Of a DNA stretch of 64,000 nucleotides, positions 44,286 through 53,389 are shown in pieces. The notes under the pieces were generated by a model that did no database searches, was not told the origin of the DNA, and was given only the letters and a program-made list of their open reading frames with translations. This DNA is from Enhygromyxa salina (GTDB lineage Bacteria; Myxococcota_A; Polyangia; Nannocystales; Nannocystaceae), in NCBI RefSeq assembly GCF_002994635.1, contig NZ_PVNL01000135.1, forward strand, positions 124,001 to 188,000, written 5' to 3'. Numbering within the stretch: the first letter of the stretch is position 1; each line of letters opens with the position of its first letter. The position numbers and the translations under genes were made by a program.

Positions 44286-46891
44286 GCGCTTGGCGGTTTC
44301 GGTGACTTCAGCGAGCGCGTGCGGATCAGCAAGATGATCAGGCCGAGCCCGTGGAGGGTGACGAGGCCCAGCATTGCGTAGTCGGCGACGGTGAGGATCG
44401 GCATCACGGTCAGCACGGCGCCGCTCAGGCCAGCGAGCAAGAACACGATGCGAAACCCGATCCCGGCCCCGCGGCCGAGCGCGAAGTCAGCCGCGCGGGC
44501 GCCGTAGCCCGACCACGCGATCATGGTCGTCAGCGCCAACAGCAGCACGCTGATCGACAGCAACAGCGCGCTGCTGCGCTTGACGGTCATGCGCGAGGCC
44601 CAGCCAACTCGCTCGAGCCCCTGGCCCGAGACGTAGGGCCCGTCCATGAACGGCGCGAGCTCGGCCGGATGCGGGGTGTAGAGCTCGCCGCGCGAGCCCT
44701 GCGGTTCGCCGTAGGGGTGCACGGCGACCAGCGTGCGGCGGTCGGACAGCGGCCCGGCCATGGAGCTGCGGTCGAGACCCAGGCGGCTCAAATAGCTGCT
44801 CGAGGCCGGGAACCGGGCGCCCGCGTGAACCTCGACCTCGAACTGCTGCGCCGGCGGCAGCAGATACGGACCGGTGTAGTCGCGCCAGCGATCGACCTTG
44901 GCGAAGTCCGCGATGTCCTTGCGCCCGCTCAAGAACCGCAGGGTCCCGTCGACCAGGGTCGAGCTGACGGGGATCAGCAAGTCCTTGGTGGGGTCGGTCT
45001 TGTGGCGGATCACCGCCGTGGTGGTGTCCGCCAAGAACGCCCACGGCGGAGTCAGGAGCTCGCCCGAGGTCAGCAGGTGGCCGAACTCCATGCCCCGTGG
45101 AGGCGGGCGAAACTCCATCTGCAGGCGCGCGCCGATCGGCGCGTTGAATTCTTCGCGGGTGACCATGGCCAGGGGCGCCCGAGCGTCGCCGTTGTCGAAG
45201 TAGGGCCCCCGAAACGCCGCCGACGGGACCGTGGTCCGCAGGCTCAGCGGGCGATTGGGCGGCGGGTCGGCCTCGATCAGCGCGTGGTGGACCCCCCACC
45301 GGGTCTGGAACATCTTGACCACGCGACCTTCGAAGCGAAAGTCGCCGAACACGACGTAGGGGCCGTCGCGGGTCTTGGACATGCGATGCAGGTCCACGCT
45401 GTCGTCGACCGGGGTCAGCTGGATGTACTGCTGGCCCTCGGGCCCGATGACCTCGTTCTCGACCGGGATCCGCACATCGTAGGCCGCGTGCATGCCCCGG
45501 GCGGCGTTGCGATCGTGAAACACGACCTCACGGATCATCTGGGTCTCTTCGGCGAACCCGAGCACCAGCGAGGGTTGGCCCTCCCGGGTCGGGACCTTCA
45601 TGCCGCGCGGGCTCGCGCGCATGACCATCGGGTAGACGTGATCCTCGAGCAGGCCCTGGCTGTCGTCGGTCGCGCCCTCGGGCGCGATCGCGTCGAGCGG
45701 CAGCACGACCGTCTGCCCGGCTTGCAAGCTCGCCGCCGTGCCCCGCGACTGCGGGCGCTCGAGCGGAGCCCACAGCGCGACGACGCGCTTGCGATCATCG
45801 GGGCTGAGTCGGTCGAGATCACCGTCACCCAAGACGGCGGCGATCTCGATCAGCTCGGCGTCGCTGGCCAGCCGCTCGTCGGCGCTGGCCAGCCGCTCGC
45901 CGGGCTCATCGACCCGCTGGTTGACCCACGGGGTCGAGGTCAGGGCCACGATCGCGGTCAGCGTCGGGATGACGATGCCGCTGACCAGCGGGGCCAGCAT
46001 CGCAGCCGCAGCTGCAGCTTCGGGGCGCTTGACGTCGTCGGCCTGGGGCGTGAACCCAACGCTGCCGATCCCCGCTTCGGTCGCCAGGGTCCCGCGCAAG
46101 AACCCGACCTGCATGGCCATCAGCAGGCCGCCACCAGCGGCCCCGCCCGCGAGCTCGGCCGGGCTCGCGCCGCCCATGCCAGCGAGGATCTGGCTGAGCG
46201 CGGCGCCGGGGTCACCGGGCGAGCGCACGATCATCAAGATCACCGCGAGCACGTAGAGCGCCACGGCCACCGGCCCGAGCGCGACCACGAAGTCGCGCAG
46301 CTTCGGCACCATCACGCCGACCCCAGCGGCCACGACCAGGAACCCCGCGACCAGCCAGCGATCCCCGCCGAGCGTGGCCAGCAGCACGCCGCTCTGCTGG
46401 GTCTGGAACATCGAGCCGGCCGCGACCGCGAACACCATGAACACCAGCGAGAACAGCAGCGCCAGGGTCTTCCCCGAGATCAGGTTGGGCGCGCCCAGCC
46501 ACTCGAGCGCGCGCACGTGCAGCGGCGGGATCCCGTCAGCCAGGGCGTAGACCGTGCCAACCCGCTGCTGCTCGCCGAACCGTCGGCGGTAGCGCAGGGC
46601 GAGCATGACCTCGGCGTAGATCAAGCCCATACCCAGGAACGACGCGACCCACATCCAGCCGATCGCACCGGGGCCGCCGAGCTCGAGCGCCAGCAGCGAG
46701 CCGCCCACGCTGCCCATGCCGACGCTCGCAGCCAGAAAGCCGCGCCGCACCAGCGCCGCGCTCGGGCCAGACTTCAGCGCGCGCGGGAGCTCGCGCAGCT
46801 GCGCGAGGCCGCCGAACAGGGACACGAGCACGCCCACGGCGAGCACCGTGTAGACCAAGATCGCCTGGGCGATTGGGGTCAGGTCCATCAT
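44282..46891 (-). CDS. AGCS-type alanine/glycine:cation symporter with a large insertion
   Basis: 869 aa from ATG 46891 (MMDLTPIAQ), twice the usual ~450. The AGCS core is recognised: GGPGAIGWMWVASFLGMGL (72-90), IYAEVMLALRYR, and the hallmark LATEAGIGSVGFTPQADDVK (269-287). After the helix ending near residue 322, a soluble stretch of ~440 residues (325-766) separates it from the last helices (KRSSALLLSISVLLLALTTM, then AWSGYGARA; residues 767-869, typical of AGCS). The insert is beta-rich (VVLPLDAIAPEG; RWGVHHALIEADPP; DLLIPVSSTLVDGTLRF) and should face the periplasm, or the side of the loop it replaces. Na+/H+-driven uptake of small amino acids is expected. No known domain was identified in the insert. 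Confidence 0.8.
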   Translation of the reverse strand: MMDLTPIAQAILVYTVLAVGVLVSLFGGLAQLRELPRALKSGPSAALVRRGFLAASVGMGSVGGSLLALELGGPGAIGWMWVASFLGMGLIYAEVMLALRYRRRFGEQQRVGTVYALADGIPPLHVRALEWLGAPNLISGKTLALLFSLVFMVFAVAAGSMFQTQQSGVLLATLGGDRWLVAGFLVVAAGVGVMVPKLRDFVVALGPVAVALYVLAVILMIVRSPGDPGAALSQILAGMGGASPAELAGGAAGGGLLMAMQVGFLRGTLATEAGIGSVGFTPQADDVKRPEAAAAAAMLAPLVSGIVIPTLTAIVALTSTPWVNQRVDEPGERLASADERLASDAELIEIAAVLGDGDLDRLSPDDRKRVVALWAPLERPQSRGTAASLQAGQTVVLPLDAIAPEGATDDSQGLLEDHVYPMVMRASPRGMKVPTREGQPSLVLGFAEETQMIREVVFHDRNAARGMHAAYDVRIPVENEVIGPEGQQYIQLTPVDDSVDLHRMSKTRDGPYVVFGDFRFEGRVVKMFQTRWGVHHALIEADPPPNRPLSLRTTVPSAAFRGPYFDNGDARAPLAMVTREEFNAPIGARLQMEFRPPPRGMEFGHLLTSGELLTPPWAFLADTTTAVIRHKTDPTKDLLIPVSSTLVDGTLRFLSGRKDIADFAKVDRWRDYTGPYLLPPAQQFEVEVHAGARFPASSSYLSRLGLDRSSMAGPLSDRRTLVAVHPYGEPQGSRGELYTPHPAELAPFMDGPYVSGQGLERVGWASRMTVKRSSALLLSISVLLLALTTMIAWSGYGARAADFALGRGAGIGFRIVFLLAGLSGAVLTVMPILTVADYAMLGLVTLHGLGLIILLIRTRSLKSPKPPSA

Positions 46892-47291
46892 CCGGGTGAA
46901 GGTACCCAGGTTTCGGTGCCAGGAGAAACCAGCGGGTGCCAACTTCGTTGCCGGGCCCCAAAGCGCGAGGCTCGGGCCGCCAGTCCGCCCAGGATGCAGC
47001 CGCAACACCGCGACATGGCGACGGTTTTCCGACCGCCGCGGGCGTCGAGGTCCGAGCCCGTCGGGGTCATTCGCCGAGCTGCCGCGATCGGCTGCGATGC
47101 CGAGAGTTCAGCGCACGGCTGCGCGCCCCGCGGGTCGATGGCCCCGCCGTCCCCACGCATCGGTTCCCGCTCGACCCGCAGCGGATGCGCAACACCAGCG
47201 TCATCGCGACCCAGACCCGCGCTCAGCTTGCGCGGGGCGATCCGAATTAAACGTGTTTCACTACAAGACGCCCTCGCCTTGGTATGAGCAT
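46892..47291. other. 400-bp divergent intergenic region
   Basis: It separates the leftward symporter gene from the rightward 713-aa gene. Frames here are open by GC bias but lack protein-like sense. A short hairpin-prone GC stretch (around 47105-47130) and an AT-richer patch near 47250-47290 are the only features noted. Promoters for both genes should lie here. Confidence 0.4.
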
Positions 47292-49433
47292 ATGCAAGCA
47301 AGAATACGCGGCAAGATCACCGAATACGAAGGCGGCGCTGGTGTGCCAGGCGTCATCGTGGCTGCGTTCAACAAGGGCCATCTCCGCGACGAACGCATCG
47401 GTCAGGTGCTCTCGGCGAGCGACGGCAGCTATGAGCTCAACTACGAGCGCGGTCGCACGTTGAAGGTGTTCTCGCGAACAACCGACATCTACTTGGTGGT
47501 CAAGTCCGTCGCCGGTCGGGTCCTCCACACCACGCAGGCGGTGACCCGGTTCCACGCCGGGCCCGACGAGCGGATCGACGTCGAGCTCCCCAGCCAGACC
47601 CTGCATGCCGCAGGGATCACGCTGGCGCTGCCGGTCCCGCTGATCGCGAGCGAGCGCCTGAAGTCCCTGCCCTGCCTCGACCACGCCGCGCCGGACGACC
47701 CGCTGGCCGCTCAGATCCGCGCTGATCTGGCCGCGGCGGGCTCGGTGCTCGGGCTCATGAAGCACTACATGAGCGCGCTCGTCGGCGACAAGAACAACAA
47801 CGCGCTGCCGCTGCGCAAGCTGTGCAAGCTGTTTCGGCTGGGCGCGGTGCCCGAGCGCGTCACCGGCCACTACTACGGCGTGACTCTGGCGCTGCGAACC
47901 GGCGACCTCGCCGAGCCGATCGCCGACTTCGGCAACCTGCTCGGGTGCGTGTGGGGCACGGCGGTCGGCGAGAACCGGGCCTGGTCGGGCCAGACCTTCG
48001 CGAGCATGAGCGAGGGAGATCGGCACCAGATCACCGGCAAGGTCGTGCCCGATGACGTGCCGATGTACCGGGCGACCAACCACTTCAAGGTCATCCACCA
48101 CGCGCCGGTCAACCTGGCCGGCAACGCGCTGATCAATTTCATGTGGCACCTCGCCGACGCGCCCACGGACCAGCAGCTGCGCTACGGCCACCAGCGCGAC
48201 GGGGGCCAGTGCGTGGTCTACCGCGCGGCCTCGGTCTACCCCGGCACCCCGCGCCAGGTCCTGCGCCTCAACTATCGGTTCTCGGGCCTCGGCAACCACC
48301 CGCCCTTGCCCCACCTGATCACCGAGCTCGTCGAGATCGCGCCGGGCGTGCTGCTTGGCCAGCTGACCTTCGCGACAGCCGGGTTGCTCGAGACCTACGA
48401 TCCCACGGCCGCCGACGCGTCGTATCGGTATCAACACTGCGGCTTCGTCGTGCTGTTCGACGAGACCCTCAATGTCGTCGCCCGCGACCTGTTCCCCCAC
48501 CTCGAGATCCCGCGCGCCGCGATCGTCACCCGCGTCGCCGAGGACTCGCCGCTGCCAGCGTCGGTCAAGCCGCCAGCCAAGCTCACGACCCTGACCCTCG
48601 CCGAGTCACCACCGACGACAGCCGACACCGATCCGCTCGCGCTGGTGCGCCGTGATCTGCGAGATGCTGTCACGATCTTGCACATGCTCGCGTCGTACAG
48701 CGGCGCCCTGAACCACACGCCGACCGCCGACTCGACGATCTTCGCCAAGCTGCGGGCGCTGCACGACGCTGGCCTCGCGCCGCAGTACATGGACGGCTTC
48801 TACCACGTCGCGCTGATCTCATGGGTGTCGCCGGGCCCGCTCGGCAGCCTCAACATCAACAGCCTCAACCTCGCGTGGCGGGTGGGACGGCGGTTCTCAC
48901 CCTGGACCGGCAAGCGGTTCGAGCCGATCGAGCCGAGGCCGCTGTTGGCCTGCTCCGACGGGCACGAGAGCTTGGATGTGCCGACCCAGCTGTGCAGCAA
49001 CACGCTGGCGTTTCGGACCCGCCGCCAGCGGATCGCCGGCGGCGCGTTGAAGCTCATGTGCTCGAACCTCGAGCGTGCTTCAGCCGGGGACCACCGCGAG
49101 TTCGGCTACGACGCGCAGAGCGCCTTCAGCATCGGCAGGCAGGCGTCGAGCATCTGCGCCGACAAGCACGGGGCGCCTGTGTATCAGTGCAACTATCGCT
49201 GGAAGGGCCTGCACAACCCGCCGCCCGAGTCACTGCGGATCGACGAGCTGGTTCAGATCGCCGAGGGGCTGTACCTCGGGCAGGTCTACTACGCGACCAA
49301 GGCCCTGGAGCCCTGGAGCCCCAACACGGCCCCGGCCTGCTACGGGTATCAGCTCTACGAGTACTTCCTCCTGATGGATCCACAGTGGCAGGCGCTGCGC
49401 ATGTCGCTGGGGTTCGACCTCGACAACGTGTGA
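47292..49433 (+). CDS. unrecognised 713-aa protein with two homologous domains
   Basis: I start at ATG 47292 (MQARIRGKITEYEGGAGVPG); the upstream open frame is shadow-like. Residues 1-100 form a carboxypeptidase-regulatory/transthyretin-like beta domain (GVPGVIVAAFN, ASDGSYELNYERG). Two repeats of ~270 residues follow: DPLAAQIRADLAAAGSVLGL ... and DPLALVRRDLRDAVTILHML .... They share (G/D)(H/F)YYGV or FYHVALI, NL.W (GNALINFMWHL, NSLNLAWRVG), LRLNYRFSGLGNHPP against YRWKGLHNPPP, ITELVEIAPGVLLGQL against IDELVQIAEGLYLGQV, and a terminal Y.Y..FVVLFDE or YEYFLLMDP. There is no signal peptide or membrane helix. The function is unknown. Its 3' end overlaps the convergent SCP2-like gene by 79 bp. 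Confidence 0.75.
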   Translation: MQARIRGKITEYEGGAGVPGVIVAAFNKGHLRDERIGQVLSASDGSYELNYERGRTLKVFSRTTDIYLVVKSVAGRVLHTTQAVTRFHAGPDERIDVELPSQTLHAAGITLALPVPLIASERLKSLPCLDHAAPDDPLAAQIRADLAAAGSVLGLMKHYMSALVGDKNNNALPLRKLCKLFRLGAVPERVTGHYYGVTLALRTGDLAEPIADFGNLLGCVWGTAVGENRAWSGQTFASMSEGDRHQITGKVVPDDVPMYRATNHFKVIHHAPVNLAGNALINFMWHLADAPTDQQLRYGHQRDGGQCVVYRAASVYPGTPRQVLRLNYRFSGLGNHPPLPHLITELVEIAPGVLLGQLTFATAGLLETYDPTAADASYRYQHCGFVVLFDETLNVVARDLFPHLEIPRAAIVTRVAEDSPLPASVKPPAKLTTLTLAESPPTTADTDPLALVRRDLRDAVTILHMLASYSGALNHTPTADSTIFAKLRALHDAGLAPQYMDGFYHVALISWVSPGPLGSLNINSLNLAWRVGRRFSPWTGKRFEPIEPRPLLACSDGHESLDVPTQLCSNTLAFRTRRQRIAGGALKLMCSNLERASAGDHREFGYDAQSAFSIGRQASSICADKHGAPVYQCNYRWKGLHNPPPESLRIDELVQIAEGLYLGQVYYATKALEPWSPNTAPACYGYQLYEYFLLMDPQWQALRMSLGFDLDNV

Positions 49434-49930
49434 ATCGACCACACCCCGGGGTCGCGCTCCGCTGGCTTGACCGCGGACGCAAACCTCAGCTGCAGGTGCT
49501 TGGCCATGTACGCGAGCTTGCGCAGATAGTTGAGGTTCCCGACATACGAGATCTCGTTGTTGACGATCGAGCCGATCAGGTCGAGCCTGTCGTTGAACAG
49601 GAATCTCGCCAGCGCCTCGTTATCCTTGAAGGTCACGGTGACGTCGGGCTCGGCGATCACGTCTGCCAAGATCCGCATGCGCCCACCCGCAAAGATGACC
49701 GCCAATTGCGCCGATCCGTCCTCGCGCTGAAACACGTATGACACGTCGTACGCCGCGATGCTCTGGCGGCAGCGACGATCAGCCAGCAGCGTCAGGCTCA
49801 TGACCCGAAACAAGCGCTCGAGCAGCCCCTCGCGCGCGTCGGACTCGAGGCACGCGATGAACCGCGGGGCGACGCGCTCGAGCCGAAATTCGGCCCACAG
49901 CGCCCATAGACGCTCGATCAGGGCGCTCAC
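49355..49930 (-). CDS. SCP2-like sterol-carrier-type protein coupled to the GRE-like gene
   Basis: 191 aa from GTG 49930, which overlaps the upstream stop by 4 nt (GTGA). The middle part (SYVFQREDGSAQLAVIFAGG, RMRILADVIAEPDVTVTFKD, EALARFLFNDRLDLIGSIVN) fits the SCP2 fold, in which a hydrophobic tunnel binds lipid or acyl chains. The last ~45 residues are Arg/Ser-rich and read through DNA that also encodes the end of the convergent 713-aa gene, so they may not be conserved. The pairing suggests a lipid or acyl substrate for the partner enzyme; this is inference. Confidence 0.6.
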   Translation of the reverse strand: MSALIERLWALWAEFRLERVAPRFIACLESDAREGLLERLFRVMSLTLLADRRCRQSIAAYDVSYVFQREDGSAQLAVIFAGGRMRILADVIAEPDVTVTFKDNEALARFLFNDRLDLIGSIVNNEISYVGNLNYLRKLAYMAKHLQLRFASAVKPAERDPGVWSIHTLSRSNPSDMRSACHCGSIRRKYS

Positions 49931-52470
49931 GACGGCCCCCAGTCCGCGAACCGTCCGCCCTCGCGCCACCAGGCCGGCGCCGCCGCGGCCGCGCCGGTCT
50001 CGAGGTGATACTGAGTCTGTGAGATCAGCTCTTCCTTCATGGGCACGCTCAGCTCGTTGAAATAGGCCGAGTGGCCCGAGACCGGAACAATGAGGTTTTG
50101 ATATTTGTGGGGGTGCTCCATCGCGTCGATCAACTCCTCATACGTGTGAATGTTGAATTGAAGCTGCATGCCGCCCTTGCGAAAGTGTGCCTCGATGAGA
50201 TCACCGAGGCACTCGAGGTACGCGGACAGGGGCTCTTCAGGGCGACGCGGCGCCAGCTTGATCGTGAGGGCCGCTCCGCCCGGGATCGAGCGACTCCCCA
50301 CCGCCGCGACCGCATCGAGCGTCGAGCCGAGCTCGCGAGGTACCCCCGACGTCGGCGTGAGCCCGCCGCTGAACACCTTGTGAGCCCGACGGCCGCTGGG
50401 CAGGGCGCCGCACAGCTTGCCGTGGCCCGCGTGGCTCGTCATCGTCACGTACACGGGGCGGTAGCGACCACCCCGCTCGTTGGTATGGGACTGGTAGACC
50501 GCGTAGAGCAGCTCCATCAGCCGCGCCGCGTTGCGGAGCGCGACCGGGTCCTCGCTGCCAAACTTGGGCGGCTTGTAGCGCAGGTAATTGCGCAGCCGCG
50601 CGTGGACCGGGCCAAAGTCGACGCGCAGCGCCTCAATGAGCTCAGCCATGGTCACCCGGGCGTCGCGAAACACAGCCACCTCGATCGCGTTGAGCGAGTC
50701 GCAGACATCGGCGAATCCCACGTGGTTCGCGCCCGATGAATTGTAGGTCGCCCCGCCGCGGCTCGAGTCCTTGCCAAGCTCGAGCGGGCCCTGGAACAGG
50801 GCCGAGAGCAGCGGCGTGGGCATTCGCTCGGCGTGGAGCTGCCCGAGCGCCTCGTCGAGCCCGATCGCCTGCTGAATCAGCCCGCGCAGCTGGACCGCGA
50901 ACGCCTCCCACAGCTGTTCGAAGCTGGTGAACGTGCGCGGATCCGCCGTCACTGGCCCGATCTGCTGGTCCTGGGTGACCGCCGTCTTGCCCTGCCACAG
51001 CGTCAGCTCGAGAGCCCGGGCCAGGTTGAGCACGATCGACGCGCCCGCCCCATGGTCACGACCACCGCTCAGCGGCGAGCCGTTGACCACCGCAAAGTCG
51101 CGCGCGTGGCCCAAGCGCTGCCCCTGGTTGACCAGGGTCATGATGCTGGTGACGTCGTTGTGGATCGCCGGGATCGCGCCCGTGTTGACGATGACCTGGA
51201 CCACGCGCTGGCGATACGCTCGATCATTGACGTCGCCGTGAAACCGAGCGGTGACGCTGGGATCGCGCAGCGCCATCACCTCGGTGGTTCGCAACAACAC
51301 GTAGGTCAGATCATTGACCGCGTCGCGCCCTCGCTCGTCGACGCCGCCCAGCGTGACCGCGGGCGCCGAGCCGGCCCCGCCCCACAGCCGCTCGGACAGC
51401 TCGGGCACCAAGCTGGTGTTGTCGCCGAGCTTGAGCCACAGGCAGCAACACAGCTCGACCGCCCGCTCGGGGGTCAGCACGCCGTCCTCGATGTCGCGGC
51501 GGTAGAAGGGCCACAAGATCTGGTCGAGGCGGCCGGGGCTCAGCGCGAGGTTGACGTTCTCGGCGTGCAGGGCGACCTGACACAGCCACAGCGAGTTCAC
51601 GGCCTCGCGAAAGGTCCGGGCCGGCTTGGCCGGAACCCGCTCACAGATCAGCGCGAGCGCCTCGAGCTCGGCGAGCCGCGTTGTGTCCGTGGTCAGCTGC
51701 GCCTGGGCCCGCGCCGCGCCAGCCAAATTCGTGGCGTGCTCGATCGCCCCACGCAGCGCGATCTGAACCGATTGATAGAACTCGATCCGCTCGCGCGTCC
51801 TCGGGCCCCTGCTCCGATCGAGCACCCGCTCGCGGCCGCGAGCCTCGGCGATGATGTCTTCCATGCCCTCGTGCAGCACCCGCTCGTAGGCCGGTACGCA
51901 GCGCGAGATCCCGTCGACCTTGCCGCAGCTGAACGAGGTCAGGCGCTCGAGCAGGCGCAGGCTGATCGGCGGCGGGCTGCCCAGGCTGGCCCGCAGGCGC
52001 TCGAGCATGGACTTGTCGATCCAGTAGGGGAACACGAACAGGTCGAGGATCTCCGCGTCCGCCGGGCTCAGCAGCTGGGGGTTGACCTTGCGCGTGCTGA
52101 TGACCTCGAGCTCCGGCCAGATCGTCAGCCCCGTGAGCTCGGGGTAAACCGGCGCGCCGATCGGCTTGGAGGTCGTCGAGCCGGCCAACAAGTTGTCGTC
52201 CAAGATCGCCGCCTCGCGCTGGGCGAGATAGTGGCGGACCCGCCTCGCGGCCACGAGCTGCGACGGTTCATTGGGGTCGGCCAGCTCCGTCATGAATTGG
52301 GTGATCAGCTTTGCGCGCTCGACACAGACTTCGGTCGACGCGGCCAGATGTCGCGCACGGAGCCGCAGGACCCGGGGCATGCTGTCCAGGGTCGTTCGCG
52401 ACAGCCGCTCGAACAGCGATCCTGGCGAGATACCAAGATCGGGGAGCGTGTCACGTGCATTCGAACGCAT
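49927..52470 (-). CDS. glycyl-radical-enzyme (PFL/glycerol dehydratase) homologue lacking the catalytic Cys
   Basis: 847 aa from ATG 52470. The PFL-like fold is clear along the length (LLAGSTTSKPIGAPVYPELT; IPAIHNDVTSIMTLVNQG; GKDSSRGGATYNSSGANH; RYRPVYVTMTSHAGHGKLCG). The C-terminal radical motif, usually RVxGYSAxF, is PVSGHSAYF with Gly799. The active-site GCVE expected after the ARD(F/Y)A motif near residue 460 is VNGSPLS, so the thiyl Cys and Glu are missing. No radical-SAM activase gene is nearby. The protein may be a non-catalytic relative or use different chemistry. It is the first gene of a pair with the SCP2-like protein. Confidence 0.75.
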   Translation of the reverse strand: MRSNARDTLPDLGISPGSLFERLSRTTLDSMPRVLRLRARHLAASTEVCVERAKLITQFMTELADPNEPSQLVAARRVRHYLAQREAAILDDNLLAGSTTSKPIGAPVYPELTGLTIWPELEVISTRKVNPQLLSPADAEILDLFVFPYWIDKSMLERLRASLGSPPPISLRLLERLTSFSCGKVDGISRCVPAYERVLHEGMEDIIAEARGRERVLDRSRGPRTRERIEFYQSVQIALRGAIEHATNLAGAARAQAQLTTDTTRLAELEALALICERVPAKPARTFREAVNSLWLCQVALHAENVNLALSPGRLDQILWPFYRRDIEDGVLTPERAVELCCCLWLKLGDNTSLVPELSERLWGGAGSAPAVTLGGVDERGRDAVNDLTYVLLRTTEVMALRDPSVTARFHGDVNDRAYRQRVVQVIVNTGAIPAIHNDVTSIMTLVNQGQRLGHARDFAVVNGSPLSGGRDHGAGASIVLNLARALELTLWQGKTAVTQDQQIGPVTADPRTFTSFEQLWEAFAVQLRGLIQQAIGLDEALGQLHAERMPTPLLSALFQGPLELGKDSSRGGATYNSSGANHVGFADVCDSLNAIEVAVFRDARVTMAELIEALRVDFGPVHARLRNYLRYKPPKFGSEDPVALRNAARLMELLYAVYQSHTNERGGRYRPVYVTMTSHAGHGKLCGALPSGRRAHKVFSGGLTPTSGVPRELGSTLDAVAAVGSRSIPGGAALTIKLAPRRPEEPLSAYLECLGDLIEAHFRKGGMQLQFNIHTYEELIDAMEHPHKYQNLIVPVSGHSAYFNELSVPMKEELISQTQYHLETGAAAAAPAWWREGGRFADWGPS

Positions 52471-52623
52471 CGGTCTCCAAGCGCTTGCGCCCATTACACA
52501 GCTTGGAACCCCTGCGACCGAGAGTCACGCAACCTGGTGCCCGCGGGTTGTTCCGGCTCCGGGGTGGTGACGGTGTGAAATTTGCGTTGTGCCTGGCGTC
52601 GCCGATCGCGAGCGAATCACAGC

Positions 52624-53214
52624 TCAGGCTTGCTCGAGCTCGTAGAGCACCACCTGCGTATCTTTGGGCAAGAACAGCCCGCCCCCACAGCTGACAAAGT
52701 GAGGGGCGAGCGCGCGTCGGTACCAATCCACTGTCCTCAAGTACACATCGCCGTCGGTTCGCGATTGATCGCAGCTGTGCACCCAGTCGCCCTTGGTCAC
52801 GGCCTCGAGGTACATCGCTTGACCGGTGTGGCGGGCGAGGTTGCGGATCGCAGCGCGCGCCTGGTTGGCGGGCAGGTACTGAAGGACGCTCTGGCACACG
52901 ACCAGATCGGCCGGGCGGCCGTGATCATGGTCGACCGCGGAGCCGTGCGCCCAACCGTGCACACCGCACAGGTACTCGCTGAACTCGACCCCGTGGTAGT
53001 GGCGCAGTCCTGGAATCGCCCGCTCGAGCGGCGCACGCCACAAGCCGATGCCGCAGCCAAAGTCCAGGACCTCGCGAACCTCGATCTGAAGATAGTCGAG
53101 GTACGCGCAGACAAAGCGGACCAGGCGCTCGACCGACGCCTCGTCGGCCACCTGCGTGTCAGGATCGGCGTAGAAGCGCTCGTAGAAGCCCGCATCGAAC
53201 CGACGACCCACCAT
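52624..53214 (-). CDS. class I SAM-dependent methyltransferase
   Basis: 196 aa. Motif I VLDFGCGIGLWR at about residues 49-60, an acidic HGVEFSEYL as motif II, and DLVVCQSVLQYLPANQ as motif IV/V define a class I Rossmann methyltransferase. There is no substrate-specific domain, and the methyl acceptor is unknown. The start is ATG 53214 without an evident ribosome binding site. It lies upstream of the GRE-like gene on the same strand with a 153-bp gap, so co-transcription is possible. Confidence 0.8.
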   Translation of the reverse strand: MVGRRFDAGFYERFYADPDTQVADEASVERLVRFVCAYLDYLQIEVREVLDFGCGIGLWRAPLERAIPGLRHYHGVEFSEYLCGVHGWAHGSAVDHDHGRPADLVVCQSVLQYLPANQARAAIRNLARHTGQAMYLEAVTKGDWVHSCDQSRTDGDVYLRTVDWYRRALAPHFVSCGGGLFLPKDTQVVLYELEQA

Positions 53215-53389
53215 GACGCCCGAGCATATCCTGCAACCAACCTCACCGGGTGTGTCACGGACTCGTCATGAGGTGTCCGCAAGATCAGTGTGACCCCTGG
53301 CACTCGATGATCATCGCGTGTCGCAACTGCGTGCCAGAATTTACACGGATGTGGTGTCGTTGTTCTGGAGACCGGCGTATAGTCACCCG

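Noticed and set aside
44351..47287. 978-aa open frame on the plus strand antisense to the symporter
   Set aside because: Composition is Arg/His/Gln-rich with no domains, and the minus-strand frame contains AGCS motifs.
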